A stretch of DNA of 64,000 nt from Gibbula magus (GCA_936450465.1 OW388293.1:34167860-34231859); one strand, 5' to 3'; numbered from the stretch's first letter, positions 22,355 to 33,600 are shown. Numbers and translations: made by a program. Notes: a model not told the origin generated them from the letters alone.

Positions 22355-23235
22355 AATTAATTAAGTTCTAACTCTGAAAGGCACAACTAGGGATCATAGT
22401 TGACATGCGCATGAAATTTGATGAAGCTAGCATGAATAGTGTTGGACAAAGGGTCCGCACAAAATGATTTCCTGATAGTCACTTTTTAATCACATTTCCA
22501 TGGCAAACATAAAAATTAAAATTCAGAAATAGTTCTAACCCTCAAAAGGCACAACTAGGTATCATGGTTGATATGTATATCAAGTTTGATGAAGCTAGCA
22601 TGCATAGTTTTGGGGATATACTCTGCACAAAATGACTTCCTCACAGAGTCACTTTTTAGTCACGTTTCCATGGAAACCGTAAAAATCAAAATTCAGAAAT
22701 AGTTCCAACCCTCAAAAGGCACAACTAGGGATCATGGTTGACATGTGTATGAAGTTTGGTGAAGCTAGCACGTATAGTTTGGGAGATATGCTCTGCACGA
22801 AATAACTTCCTCACAGAGTCACTTTTTAGTCACGTTTCCATGGAAACCGCAAAAATCAAAATGTAGAAATAGTTCCAACCCTCAAAAGGCACAACTAGGG
22901 ATCATGGTTGACATTTGTATGAAGTTTGGTGAAGCTAGCATGCATAGTTTTGGAGATCTGCTCCGCACAAAATGACTTCCTCAAAGAGTCGCTTTTTAGT
23001 CACGTTTCCATGGAAACCGAAAAAAATGAAATTCAGAAATAGTTCTTACCCTCAAAAGGCACAACTAGGGATCATGGTTGACATGTGTATGAAGTTTGGT
23101 GATGCTAGCATGTATAGTTTGGGAGATATGCTCCGCACAAAGTTTTGGGACGGACGGACAGACGGACTGACGGACAGACGTCCGGAAAGAATGAACGCTA
23201 TATACCCCCGCTTACGCTGTAAGGCGGGGGTATAA
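22355..23235 (+). mobile_element. Array of five about 170-bp units ending in a GGAC run and a hairpin
   Basis: GCACAACTAG starts units at 22381, 22549, 22719, 22889 and 23059, giving periods of 168, 170, 170 and 170 bp. Each unit carries GTTGACAT, GAAGCTAGCA, GCACAAAATGA, GTTTCCATGG and AATTCAGAAATAGTT. The last unit is cut at about 23140 and runs into repeated GGAC (23147-23185). TATACCCCCGC (23201-23211) then pairs with GCGGGGGTATA (23224-23234). Known molluscan non-autonomous elements carry tandem cores of about 160-170 bp next to hairpin ends (pearl/Helentron-associated types). Assignment to one of these is inference. The first unit is the most diverged, a gradient expected for array edges. 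Confidence 0.8.
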
Positions 23236-23399
23236 TAAAAGACTCTATATAGAGATAACTAGATGTTGTCATGTGAAACATAAAATTCAGCAAGGCCCCT
23301 TTGTCAAAGCTACGTGATTCCGATGTAGCAATGAAATTAAAACAGTTAATAAGCCTTACATCTCCAATACCTGCATACTGTTAAATACAATTTGGTATT

Positions 23400-23620
23400 A
23401 CTGATCAGGACATTTTGAAATAATATCTATCAAAGAGGAGGTGTGTTAAAGCAGAGTTTGAGTGTCAGGAGATTGGTAACCTGAAAACATCGACCAAAGA
23501 ACAGTTGTCAATACTGAGCAAGAGCGTGCACGGATCTGGTTAGCTTTTCTTTAATTATTTCACTTAAACTGCTGTGTTTATCGAACGGCGTTGTGTCATT
23601 AACTTTTATTGTCAGGACGT
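23400..23620 (+). repeat. Block B, copy 4
   Basis: This is the counterpart of 13575-13790: ATCAAAGAGGAG, GAAAACATCGACCAAAGAAC, CGGATCTGGTT, AAACTGCTGTGTTTAT and GTGTCATTAACTT. No common reading frame. Confidence 0.65.
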
Positions 23621-23902
23621 CGAATTCAACTGCTGAGTCTGGGAAATGATCTTAATCTTACGTTTTCAGAAAATGTATTTTATTCTACATTGAACAAAGG
23701 TAGTTTGGTAATAAAATCTACAATAATTTTTTTGTTTTTGTTACATATAACTAAAGTTGTTGAACTCAAAGATCATTGGTGCCTCTGTTGTTTTCGCTGC
23801 CCGTCAATGTCACATCAGTGTTAACTGAAATCTAAAAAATTTTAATCCCAAAATTACTTGAGATAGTTAGAAATACTTGCCATTTAGATAGTGAAGAAAT
23901 AT

Positions 23903-24050
23903 AACATGGTTTAACTTATATTTGGGATAACATTACCTTCTATAGTACAACTTCTTGTACTTTTTCGGACCGAGTCCCATGGGACTCGGTCCGAAAAAGT
24001 ACAAGAAGTTGTACTATAGAAGGTAGTGTTATCCCAAATATAACCATGTT
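23903..24050. repeat. Near-perfect palindrome with no spacer (148 bp)
   Basis: The axis lies between 23979 and 23980, inside CCCATGGG. Outward from the axis 46 bases pair without a mismatch, then one mismatch, then further pairing to ATTTGGGATAA / TTATCCCAAAT. AACATGGT and ACCATGTT close the two ends after a 5-base extra piece on the left. A 13-base direct repeat TTGAGATAGTTAG occurs at 23858-23870 and 24049-24061. The sequence is absent from the paralogous part of copy 3 (about 13800-14200). It could be a foldback element or the product of a template-switch replication event. Confidence 0.9.
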
Positions 24051-24204
24051 GAGATAGTTAGTAAGGATTCAACCTATTTAAATACATTTAAAATCATAAA
24101 GATTGTGTCAAAAGCACTAATGTCTTCAGGTTTTAGTACCAATTGACTCAAGAGTAAAGCAATTGAGATGGTAAAGCACGATGATGAACGTACAGAAAGG
24201 TAAC

Positions 24205-24484
24205 TCATCAAAAATATCAATCTTGGCCAATATCAGTTAGAGTTATAAATACTACATACATCACTTCTGACCCAAACATCGCGATCATATCAGGTTAGTA
24301 AATGACAATTAAGTTTAAAGCCACATTTCTTTGCTCTGATAAAGTTCTCTCCTTCATCTACACGCCTGCATAATCAACATGAAGTAACGAGAGGCAAGCA
24401 CATGGGCATCGTTATGAGATTATATCTAATAGCCAAAGAAAACGAATTGCAATATTGGAATTTGGATTTATTACCACTATAAAC
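24205..24484 (+). repeat. Block C, copy 4
   Basis: This aligns with 14200-14470: TCAATCTTGGCCA, TTTCTTTGCTCTGATAAAGTT, ATAATCAACATG, TAGCCAAAGAAAACGAATTGCAATATTGG. It ends at the target duplication of the following MITE. Confidence 0.6.
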
Positions 24485-25018
24485 CATTCCCTTCAGTTTT
24501 CCGATCCTACCCTCTGTTGTTTAACACTTGAAATCGGGGGCAGAAAGGGAGTGTCCTGATTGGTTGCAATTGAATCTAGTTGTGCAATCAGCGACGCCGT
24601 AGTAAAAGTGACATTTGCCAATGACACGTCATAATGATAAAATAAACGTAAGACCAACGATTTCTCGTTTAATTTGTTTTCCTCAAAATATGCTATTTGA
24701 TTTTGTGAAAACTATTGACCATAAACATGCTTATAAATAAAGAAGACCAAATCAGAGACAAATCAGACATATTCGAAGGACATATGCTAATGAGCAAGAC
24801 CCTTCAGAGTAAAATGCCTAGATCTTTGAAGTCACTCTGTCGACAGGGCTACTGAAAGATGAGTTTTCATTGGTTAAGAAGCAGGGATACGGTATAAGAT
24901 ACAGCATTCCACCGCTATGGGACTTCGGTTCTTCTCTCGATTTCAAGCGAAAAACAATAGAGGGTAGGATCGGAAATCTGAAGGGAGTAACCTCTGTGGG
25001 ATAAGAATGACTATAAAC
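24476..25018. mobile_element. 525-bp MITE with long inverted arms and 9-bp target duplication
   Basis: The element is 24485-25009, flanked by ACTATAAAC at 24476-24484 and 25010-25018. Both ends start CATTC. The right arm then has about 20 bases that the left lacks, after which both arms share CCCTTCAG, TTTCCGATCCTACCCTCT, TTGTTT and CTTGAAATCG. A 9-bp target duplication fits Mutator-like elements. The 68-residue minus frame at 24818-25024 lies across the right arm and has no transposase motif. The paralogous empty site is near 14460. Confidence 0.85.
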
Positions 25019-25589
25019 AAGCAAAGAAATTGCGTCGTTTTGAACGGCTTTTGTGACTTATCATGTTCGTGATATATATTTTCACCCAAGATCATTAGAT
25101 ATGTATATTAATATTGAACATTGAACTCCTACTTTCTTATCCGTGTTAAAGTAATAATAATGATTACTTGGTAAAAGAACCAACAACTATGCACGGTATT
25201 TTAAGACACCAGTGACAAACATGAATGAAACTTAGTTATCTCTCAAGAAGTAAACCAAAACAATTTTCCTAATTTGTTTAGATATTATGTACCATGTGTA
25301 CATGCCTTTAACAAATAGTTGTGTTTTGTCTACTCAGCGGGATAGGCGAGTAGAAATATATTTTTTTGTCATACTGCTGCAAGGACGGGTTAACAAATGA
25401 AAGTCCAAAAAGGTACATTTTGTCGAGAATATCTTTTGTTAACTTCATATTTGGTCCATGGCTTGTAGAAAAAAAATATGAATCGTCAGCGAAGATGCAA
25501 TTATAATCTGCATGATTTCAACATAGAACATCAGCTTATATTGCTGATAAATGATTCAAACAAACATGTTAACATCCGTGAGAGAACAA
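25019..25589. other. No gene recognised
   Basis: No supportable feature between the MITE and block D copy 4. Confidence 0.4.
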
Positions 25590-25800
25590 ACACTTCACAT
25601 TCCTCTGGTAGTAGGTACTGTTAGTTCTGAAGATGATCAGTAGCCCACGGAACAGACTGTGTGTAAGAAGGTTGGATTACGACATGTGTAGTTCCTTGAT
25701 CCTACAGTATCTCAATTAGCATATGAACTATTTGTTTGCACATCAGTTGAAGTTGGCTAATTATCGATTAGTGTGCATATATTATTGAGGACACAAGCTC
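25590..25800 (+). repeat. Block D, copy 4
   Basis: CACGGAACAGACTGTGTGTAAGAAGGTTGGAT-like sequence, TTAGCATATGAACTATTTG and GAGGACACAA match 15420-15560. The GTAAGAA is kept. Confidence 0.55.
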
Positions 25801-25869
25801 AAAATTCACACTACCAAGAATATTATAAATGATAATCAATGACTACACGATAAATGTGAAATAAAATAG

Positions 25870-26250
25870 TTTATTCCATTAAGTCTCTAACTTCGAGGCT
25901 ATATGGATACTTCCTTCTGACTATTCATTAATGCATCTTATCAGTTTTTCTGTGACCTTTGGAAACATAAAACAACACTTTTAGATATTTAAAGAAGCAA
26001 TGACCCAAAAATGTCGGAATATTACTCGAAGTTACAGATAAAAGTATTTTTTTCTCAAAAGACATCTTAAAGTCAGGAGTCGTTAGTTCTCTGAACAGTA
26101 GACGAGTTTCAATTTACACTGAAAACGTGCTGGGAGCAGTAGCGTTCTGATGACTTCCCCAGACTCTTTAATCTTACAGTAAAACCCCCTGTTGGGACTT
26201 CTCTTTGCTCTTAAAAAGAAAAACATTTTGAATATCGTTTTAGGCGTCGA
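25870..26250 (+). repeat. Block F, copy 4
   Basis: This is the counterpart of 16000-16345, with TTTCTGTGACCTTTGGAAAC, ACATAAAACAACACTT, GTCAGGAGTCGTTAGT, GAAAACGTGCT and CTGTTGGGACTT. The reading frame of copy 3 is broken here. Confidence 0.7.
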
Positions 26251-26454
26251 ATGACACACGAACCACTCTCACACTTGTAAAAAAAGCATTCCCATTAAAC
26301 ATAACTGTAATGGAAGTTACTTTGCAACCAAGTGTCAAGGGTAAAACTAGATTTGTTTAAATGTTGATTTGTTTGTAAATATGGCTTTGAATACAATAAA
26401 CACAGACATATAATAGCGATTGTCAATTGTGCGAATATGTCGTTTGATAAAATA

Positions 26455-26790
26455 TTAAAATGTGCAACTGCACCTGCTTGCAATAAAAAATTACTCAATT
26501 ACTGAGCTGGGTAATAAAACTATTTTTCTCATGATACGTAACTATTTCCGGTCTCGACTGACGCGGAATAAAGTTCAAATGTGGAGTTGGTACGGGAATG
26601 AGTGCAATTCTCCCGATCAATGTTCTACCCAAATTATAAAAAACACATGTGCTGATGTAATCAACTTACTGTCGTTTGCTAAACAAGAAACATAACCCTT
26701 GCTGGTTTAAACTGTCGCCAATTCAAGTTCAGATGTGAAATTGGTAGACATTTTTGATATTTCATTCCACACAAAATCGCAAATAACCAC
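26455..26790 (-). repeat. Block G, copy 4
   Basis: This is the counterpart of 16480-16860. Minus-strand codons around 26570-26630 keep the RENCTH / TNSTFELYSAS reading of copy 3 but are preceded by a stop. Confidence 0.5.
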
Positions 26791-27011
26791 TTAATGTACC
26801 AAGCTCAAGTTCCTATGTTTCCTCATTTTGATAACGGGATTACGACGAAGTGAACCTTCAAATCCTCCAACATATGGTTCAATTTATTACTTACGGACCT
26901 CATTCCCAGGGGACCCTTCCATAGTTGTAAGCCCTTTATTTGTAATTGGTTTAACAACTTGTTAAGACTTTGAAAGCCCTGTCCCATTGCGCAAATGTCT
27001 GTGGTGATCAA
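26790..27011 (-). repeat. Block H, copy 4 (open minus-strand frame, candidate exon)
   Basis: A 62-residue minus-strand frame (26823-27011) includes FQSLNKLLNQLQIKGL and LWKG then LGMRS. It shares most codons with block H copy 3 (16900-17115), and several differences are silent. A candidate donor GTAAGT follows the GTCC after LGMRS; copy 3 has CTAAGT there. An AG precedes GGCTTTCAAAG as a possible acceptor. No domain is recognised. On present evidence it is a possible exon of an unidentified minus-strand gene, or non-coding DNA with chance openness. Confidence 0.35.
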
Positions 27012-27231
27012 CTAACTGAGATGTTGAAGTGACACCTGTTCAGAACATGAAGTAGATCTACAATAAGTGAACATTTCGACGATGTTTATATTCATTTAAT
27101 CTGTATAAATTTAGAGTTGTAGTACACACAGTAGTAATACTGAACTTGACGGCATCTACGAAGCTTTTATCTCCCCAACCCCACCCTTTTGTCAAACATA
27201 TATGTAAACAATAACATATATTTACTCGTTC

Positions 27232-27252
27232 TTTTTTTTTTTTTTTTTTTTT
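27232..27252. repeat. Poly(T) run of 21 bases
   Basis: This is a homopolymer between blocks H and I of copy 4. It could be the tail of a minus-strand retroposed insert, but no body was recognised. Confidence 0.9.
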
Positions 27253-27369
27253 GTCTTTTATTTCCTGAAGAAAAATGTGAACGTATGTTTCATTTCATGT
27301 TATCAGGGAAATAACAACCCCAAAACAGCTATACACTATCAGTCTTGTTGCGGTATAATAAAAAGTGCT

Positions 27370-27580
27370 AACGGTTTAATATTTAACAAAAGGTCTACAA
27401 AACACGGGATAAATAATGAATACTCAAAATGGATGTACAAAACGCTACCAATTGATATGTGTCTAGTACGAGACCACACGGGAATATCAGACCGTAATGG
27501 AACGTGCAGTAATGAGATACAGAATGACATGGTCAACAATAGGCTATTGTCGAATTGAGCAATTTGTTGGAAACTCTGGG
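27370..27580 (-). repeat. Block I, copy 4 (open minus-strand frame)
   Basis: The minus-strand frame at 27339-27584 has 81 residues with hydrophobic stretches (ISLLHVPL, SLFIPCFVDLLL). The first 24 or so codons are shared in frame with copy 3 at 19915-20125, with differences mostly silent; copy 3 then shifts frame. This is the right-most recognised block of the array. No known family is recognised. Confidence 0.5.
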
Positions 27581-30120
27581 GCAATTTCTCTTAGCTTACT
27601 GCTTGTATATTATCATTAACCTGGTCATTTCCCAGGATGCTGTCAACACAATGATCAAATACCCCCTAAAATTATTAATGTCTACTGAAATGATCAAATG
27701 TTCATTTATATCATGTTTACAAAGGTTAAAGAGAACGGATTGTTACAATTAATTACACACGTCGATGCAGTCTAATTTGTTTTCTGATCTGGAGTGTGGC
27801 TTTGTGGAACAGGACAACTGAATAGGAAATACACCAATTAGAAATGTACAATTCAAATACGTTCCCAAGAACAATTCAAGTTTTTTGTGTAGACGAAAAT
27901 ACAACACACAAATTGTCAAACAGGGTCTTTGATATGTATGTAAACAACGTAAGTCATTGTATCTGCTTGCCTCTACACCATACGTTCAAGGATATTTAGA
28001 TGCACTATAGTGAGCATGGTTCGAATAAAGTAATACATCAGTATCAAGTTCAATGAGAACATTAACATAACAGCAACAAGAGGGTGCTCAGTTGCACACT
28101 CCCATAGGAGATGAGAACTAAATGGGCGATGTTGGTCCTTACACTGGCATACTGATGTGCCTATGTAACAGCCCTGGATAACTGCATGGGTATAAACATT
28201 TCGTACTACTACATCAATAAACGTTCATGACGTTAACACATTTCAATGAAACCATGTTCTTATGTACATACATGTACGCTTCAGCATAAAATTGGTTGCA
28301 AAATATTTAAAGTGGATTCGTATACTTTCTCTGTAAAGACAAACGAGCTTTTCATAATATGTGTGCAAACCATTTATCTAAGTCTCTAGTGGAAACTCCA
28401 GCAACGACAGGTAATTCGTTGTTATAGCTTTAAAATGAATTGCAAAAGCTTATAATATAAGTGAATTGGAATTGTGAAAACGTTTATACAGAAGTAACTT
28501 AAAATGAAAAATCATCATATTATATTCGACCCATCCTTGCATTAAACAACTGAAAATATTTACTGAGCATGACATTATAATGGCAATATGTTCCAACAGG
28601 GTTTACCGGATAAGACGCTGCCACCTGTATAAATGACTTTAACCATCAACTAGCCACAAACCGATATATAAACACCCAGAACAGTACCAATGGACGTCAA
28701 ATTGGTTACCCCATTGAATAAAGGAAGACACAAATGAGACGGAACACGACCCAATGAACAGGAAACAATCCCTTCTCGTTTTCTCATCAAGCTTTCCCAC
28801 TATCCTGAAATAGCACGCACAATCAACACAGCCTTCTACAACGAGCTTATTTCAACGGCTTGGTTGGAGAACGCAACTATTGCTAATGGATAACAATATC
28901 AACATGTCATGAGATGGATCTGTCCATGGTTACAAAGAGACTTGCAAACAGACAATTCATTTAATTGCGCAAGAATTAATTAAGTTTCTTGCATAATAAA
29001 ATTACACGTGTGGAAAAGAATATACACGCGTTAAATGCCATGCAGAGACACAGGGAACGAAACCGCTCCAATCAGCAATACTGCCCTTTCTATAGTCACA
29101 TCGTCAAGTGATAAATACACTTATACTTTTGCTATATGTGTGCAGTGGTAAGTGAAAGTGTGATAAATGAACAATACCAACCGATCCAGACTTCATAACG
29201 TGAGGTGTATGTTTTGGGTTTTAACGCCGCTTTCAATGATATTTCATGGCTGCTTGTATTCGTGCAGGGAGAAAGCTCGCAGAACAACTGTGAACACCGG
29301 CTGAAACTAGCGAACCCTTGGTGGTATTGCGCTGAAGTTCAGTGTAGTATTACACTGTGTAATCTGGATCTATATATATATAGAAGAGTTAATGTTAACT
29401 TGGTTATTAGAGAGGGCAATATATCAATGACAGAATGACCTGTCCTTTATCCTAAAGTCAACTGCCATCGTCCTCTAGGTGTTTATTCAGCAAATCTAGA
29501 CAAACTGCATGACTATTATTGTATACATGGAACTGAAAGCCTACAGAAATAAAATCGCATTGACGAAGGTACAGTAATTTTTAATTTTTCATCGACTCAA
29601 GTTAGTCTAGTAGGTATAATAAACTATATTTGTTAGCACAGTGGTTACATAAAAACGATATTTCTATCAAAGAAACCCCTAATGTTGTTACACACCTTTT
29701 ACAAGTGCATCATCAAGATCCACCATCACTCTCTAAGAACTTAGGTCATGGACGCTATGCTCAACCCTTGAAATATCTCTCGAGACACTACACTGTCAAA
29801 TTGCAATAAGATTAGGATTCATTGTAACATGATTTCGGTGTATCCTTGATTCTGGTTGGTTGATTTGCCTATGTTGAATGACAATGAATACCCGCAAATT
29901 AGTTTGGGCGAATCACCGCGAACATATACATCATGTTCACAAGATCCGGCCCGACTCAAAATTTTATTTTTCTATTTCTCTTAATATGTGCCCCTTGCTC
30001 AAATTTAACAGGTGGTATTGTCATTTTCTAACCTGTGTATAGCAGTATAGGTAACAAATAACTCTCAAAATTAATTAATTTCAAGTAACTGAAATGTTTT
30101 CAACTAGGAAGATTTGTCCA
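27581..30120. other. No gene recognised; weak copy of the 63.8-kb sequence
   Basis: No supportable gene was found. Around 29440-29600 there is a weak resemblance to 63825-63990 (TCTAGA(C/T)AAACTG, ACATGGAACTG, and AGTCTAGTAGG / AGTCTAACTGT), suggesting another diverged duplicate. A 77-residue plus frame at 29205-29438 has no recognisable motif. Confidence 0.35.
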
Positions 30121-30174
30121 AGTTTGACGCCTTCTTCCATGCGGTTGTGTTTACCGAATGCCGTTGCCATGGCA

Positions 30175-30206
30175 TGACGTCATAGTGATCAACCGTTTTG
30201 ACGTCA
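30175..30206. promoter_or_regulatory. Two TGACGTCA sites 24 bp apart
   Basis: Exact CRE palindromes occur at 30175-30182 and 30199-30206, with a further GCGTCA just downstream. The spacing is 24 bp start to start. They sit in a locally more GC-rich tract. They could be functional CREB/ATF sites or part of a repeated element: a similar TGACGTCAC...ATTGGGTT arrangement occurs at 37283-37310. Confidence 0.35.
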
Positions 30207-30544
30207 CAATGCTAGCGTCATTGTCACAATGGGTTAGGGCAAGTTTAAGATTTTTTGTTCCTAGGTATTTTGCTGTGTTGATGTCGTAGATAAATGTTTA
30301 TCGCCATCTAAAAGGATACGTGAATATTGTGAAGTGAACAAACTTGAGAGACACTCTTTGAGCTTATGTGTAAATTGTTGCTAATGTAAATGTTACGCCG
30401 AGCATTTACATTTGTTTTGACCTGACCACACCTCTTACAAAAATGGAACCGTCGCAAAGTCCTTTCCACTCAGAGATAGGTACGCAAAAAGAGAGTTCGT
30501 TTCAAAACGCCTGATAACTAACGGTCATGTTAAAATATCGATAA

Positions 30545-30670
30545 ATAGTTGCGTTTGTAAAATTTCGCAAATTTCAGCGTTTAAAACCTCCGGCTAACGC
30601 CGTCGGTTTTAAACTAAATTTGCGGGTGTTGAATAGCAATGAATCCCGGAAATTTTACAAACGCAACTAT
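30545..30670. mobile_element. Nested foldback element (126 bp)
   Basis: Three concentric stems are present: 22 bp perfect (30545-30566 with 30649-30670), CGCAAATTT (30566-30574) with AAATTTGCG (30616-30624), and TTTAAAACC (30580-30588) with GGTTTTAAA (30605-30613). A small GGC/GCC pair surrounds the tip. Transcripts would fold into a long interrupted hairpin. No clear target duplication was found. The AAAACCTCCGGCT piece at the inner stem recurs at 37943-37955 next to another foldback. Confidence 0.8.
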
Positions 30671-33600
30671 GTATCTTATAATTCATGTTGAAAGGAATGT
30701 TGTGTATCAAATAAGCTTCTCATAGGATATTAAAGTTAATTTAACAGTTTAATGTTCAAGAACCCTTCAGGATGTTATACATGCACTACAGGTTATGGAT
30801 AAGAGGGCAAACACGCTAAGTGCAGTTTAATGGCGTGATATAATTACAAATATTTTCAAACTTAATTGGAAAATGAAACTTAATTAATATGTTTTTTTAC
30901 ATCATCCAACATAATTGAAAAATGATTAAATCTAAATAGAAAAAAGATTCGCTGAACATCGGGGGCTCTTTGGCATAAAATTGGTTAATATGAAATAAAA
31001 AGATATAATTAGTATTGCAAAAAAAAGTATAAACTGAATACATAACTAGTATATATTTACGTATGCTCTAAAGAAAAGAAACATGTCATTGATAAGATAA
31101 ATACGCCTTTCAAACTATTGAGATTAAATACAAAAAAATGAACCGTACATTTACATACATTATGGACAAATAACACATTATAAACTTTAGATAAACAGTT
31201 AAGCGAAATACAGACTTTAATGCTTCCATAAGAGCTCCCGCTTTATTATTGACGCAATTTCTGTGAAAGAAATTCAGGAGCTCATAAAAATGTCACAGTA
31301 CAGTAAACTATCCATACATTTATTCCCAGAAACCCGTGTGAATGGTAACAGCATGCATACTAAAACAATATTGGGATTATTCAGCCAAAAATCAGTTCCC
31401 AGAGAGCATATAGAATATTGTAATTATTGATTACAACGTTTTGCAATGTTATCCACGGAGCTCTAGATCCCAGTGCATCAAGAATAAACAAATCCAGTGA
31501 CGAGCTTCGTAGCTTTGGGCTATGCTTTGTAACATCGGTAAAATTACAGTTGTAAATATTTTGTCAGGGAACAGCCCGGGGATTTCCACATTCGTGTAAT
31601 AATATCGTCGTTCACAACCTTTGAAGCTTGTACAGAGCTCAATACGACTAGAACCGTTACGTGGGAGGATTGAGGGAGTTCATCAGGACAGATGTATAGA
31701 TCAACGACATTGCAGAAACCAGTGACCCTAATTTTTCTACAATGAGTCTTAATCGTTTTTTAAAAATGTTTTAACACATTTTCCAAATGAATATGTACAA
31801 TGTAGACCAGTTATGTGCGTGCGATTTGCATGTACACAATGTTTAGTTACACATAACTTTATCGTGTATGAAGGAATGATTGAAGTTACGTTTGAATCCA
31901 TAATGCATGTCATGTTCCATGCATAATTAACTTATCATCATATCAACTGTCTACACGTAAATGCATGTAAGCGTGATAATAAATTATCTTGAATTTTTTT
32001 ATCAGATGAAAAAGGTAGTTTGCTTCTACTATGCAGTATAGCTGCAAACATCATACAGTTATTACAAACCTAGCTTTCAGGCATGAAAAGCATCTGGTAT
32101 AAAATAGCCTATTACCTACACCTAATCCAGAAAATTACTTCCTTATTGCAAGCTTTTTTGGTTAGATGGGCTATAGATGTACATACTGCGAACAGCTGAT
32201 GTATGGTGCAAAGCTGCATCGGAATATGATACAAGTATTACAATCAGCGTACGTTTAGCACATGCCGCTTCAGCTACACGATATCATGTTTTACTTTGAA
32301 ACCCTCTTACACATTGGGAATTGAATATAATATGATCTTCAGAAACGCTACGGCAAAGGACGTTCATGAAGTCCATAAATTTAAAATATTAAAAAACGTG
32401 TTTACATTCAATTAGCGATATAATTTTAAAGTTCATTGCTTTTGTTTTTTCAGCTTGGTAATGACATATGTGTGCATAAAGGTATGATTTATTACTTTGT
32501 ACATGTACGTGTACACAAACGTTAAAGCGATCAAATAAAAACGTTCCTTCTGTCAGAGGTATGCCAGACATGTAATTCAAGATACTACCGTTTATTGACA
32601 CATACCGACCTTCGAGTAATAGAGCTATTTAACGTTCATATATCCTACACGTGTCTTTTGCTTGTCGTCATATGAGTTATATAAGTTTTCCTTATACTAG
32701 GTTTCCCATATTATACATATAAAGATAAATCTGGAAACCAACACATGTACAATGAAGAGATTTTATGCTATGTTACCATGACTCCGGATTTGAAAACCAA
32801 ACAAGGGTCTGACTCAGAATAAATATGGGTACCATGCAAGACCAAAGTTTTTGACAACGTACCTCAGTGAGAACTCTTGGATCTTGTAGCCAAGAGGAAA
32901 AGGTGAATTTCAAGGATTTTGACCATGTGCGACAGTCGATAAGTAGATTTATGAATTTGATCTGATTCAAACACCAAACCAACAATAAATCTTTGGTTGG
33001 CAAGCAAGACCCATGGGGATATTTTGAAAACTAATCACGATGTAGGTACGGTAAAGGTGAGGGCTTCTGACCCAAGAGAACATATGGCTGGTGATCTCCT
33101 TCAGGACTCGCTATTTCTGAGTTTTCGATTTGCCTCCCAGCTGTAAGTAACTAAACACGACTATTCGCAAGTAACCTCCGTGCCAATGTTCCGGTCGAAT
33201 GAATTTGCTTATTTACCTAAAACTGAACTCTACATGTATGTTATTTATGTTCCTTTTACACTATTTAGTCAAGTTTATCTTACTGGAAAATGTCACGATG
33301 TATTGTCCATGAACTGGTTTGCAAAGATTTAACTAAATAGGAAAGACAAAATTAGCCTAAATTGTGAAAAGTTGATACTTAAGTTTATAACCTCAAGAAG
33401 CAACCGACGAAAAGTAAGAAAGATGTACGTAGACGAGTGTTTACAAGGTAAATATATAAGTTAGACAAAAGGGTGTTGATTGCTTGATAACGACTGAGTT
33501 ATATATCTGAAGTTGTATACACAGGACCACTGCCTATAAGATACACACCCTGCTTTGAATGGAGACGTACACGCTCGCTGTGTATTGTTTACCCAACTTC

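Larger units (their letters stand above)
190..27580. repeat. Diverged tandem segmental-duplication array (about four copies)
   Basis: The same ordered set of diverged blocks recurs along this stretch on the same strand. Block A lies at about 190-360, 5920-6200, 12520-12570 (cut short) and 21690-21880. Block B is at about 7330, 13580 and 23400, block C at 7710, 14200 and 24205, and block D at 8340, 15290 and 25590. Blocks F, G, H and I appear twice: 16.0, 16.5, 16.9 and 19.9 kb, and again 25.9, 26.5, 26.8 and 27.4 kb. Block E appears near 3.64, 10.94 and 11.46 kb. Spacing between copies (about 5.7, 6.6 and 9.2 kb) differs partly because later transposons sit inside. The copies carry many substitutions and indels, so the duplication is old. 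This may be a decayed tandem gene family or tandem intronic DNA; which one is unresolved. Confidence 0.75.

Noticed and set aside
22355..23140. CRISPR array
   Set aside because: The units are 170 bp without unique spacers, and the sequence is eukaryotic.
22972..23235. 87-residue frame across the end of the 170-bp array
   Set aside because: It reads through repeat units and the GGAC run, so it is a by-product of repeated sequence.
26905..26935. A plus-strand microexon in block H (CATTCCCAG ... GTAAGC in both copies)
   Set aside because: Seventeen bases only, and the opposite strand offers a longer conserved frame. Conservation of the whole block explains it.
27232..27252. Retropseudogene poly(A) tail on the minus strand
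   Set aside because: No gene-like body or target duplication is visible next to the T run.
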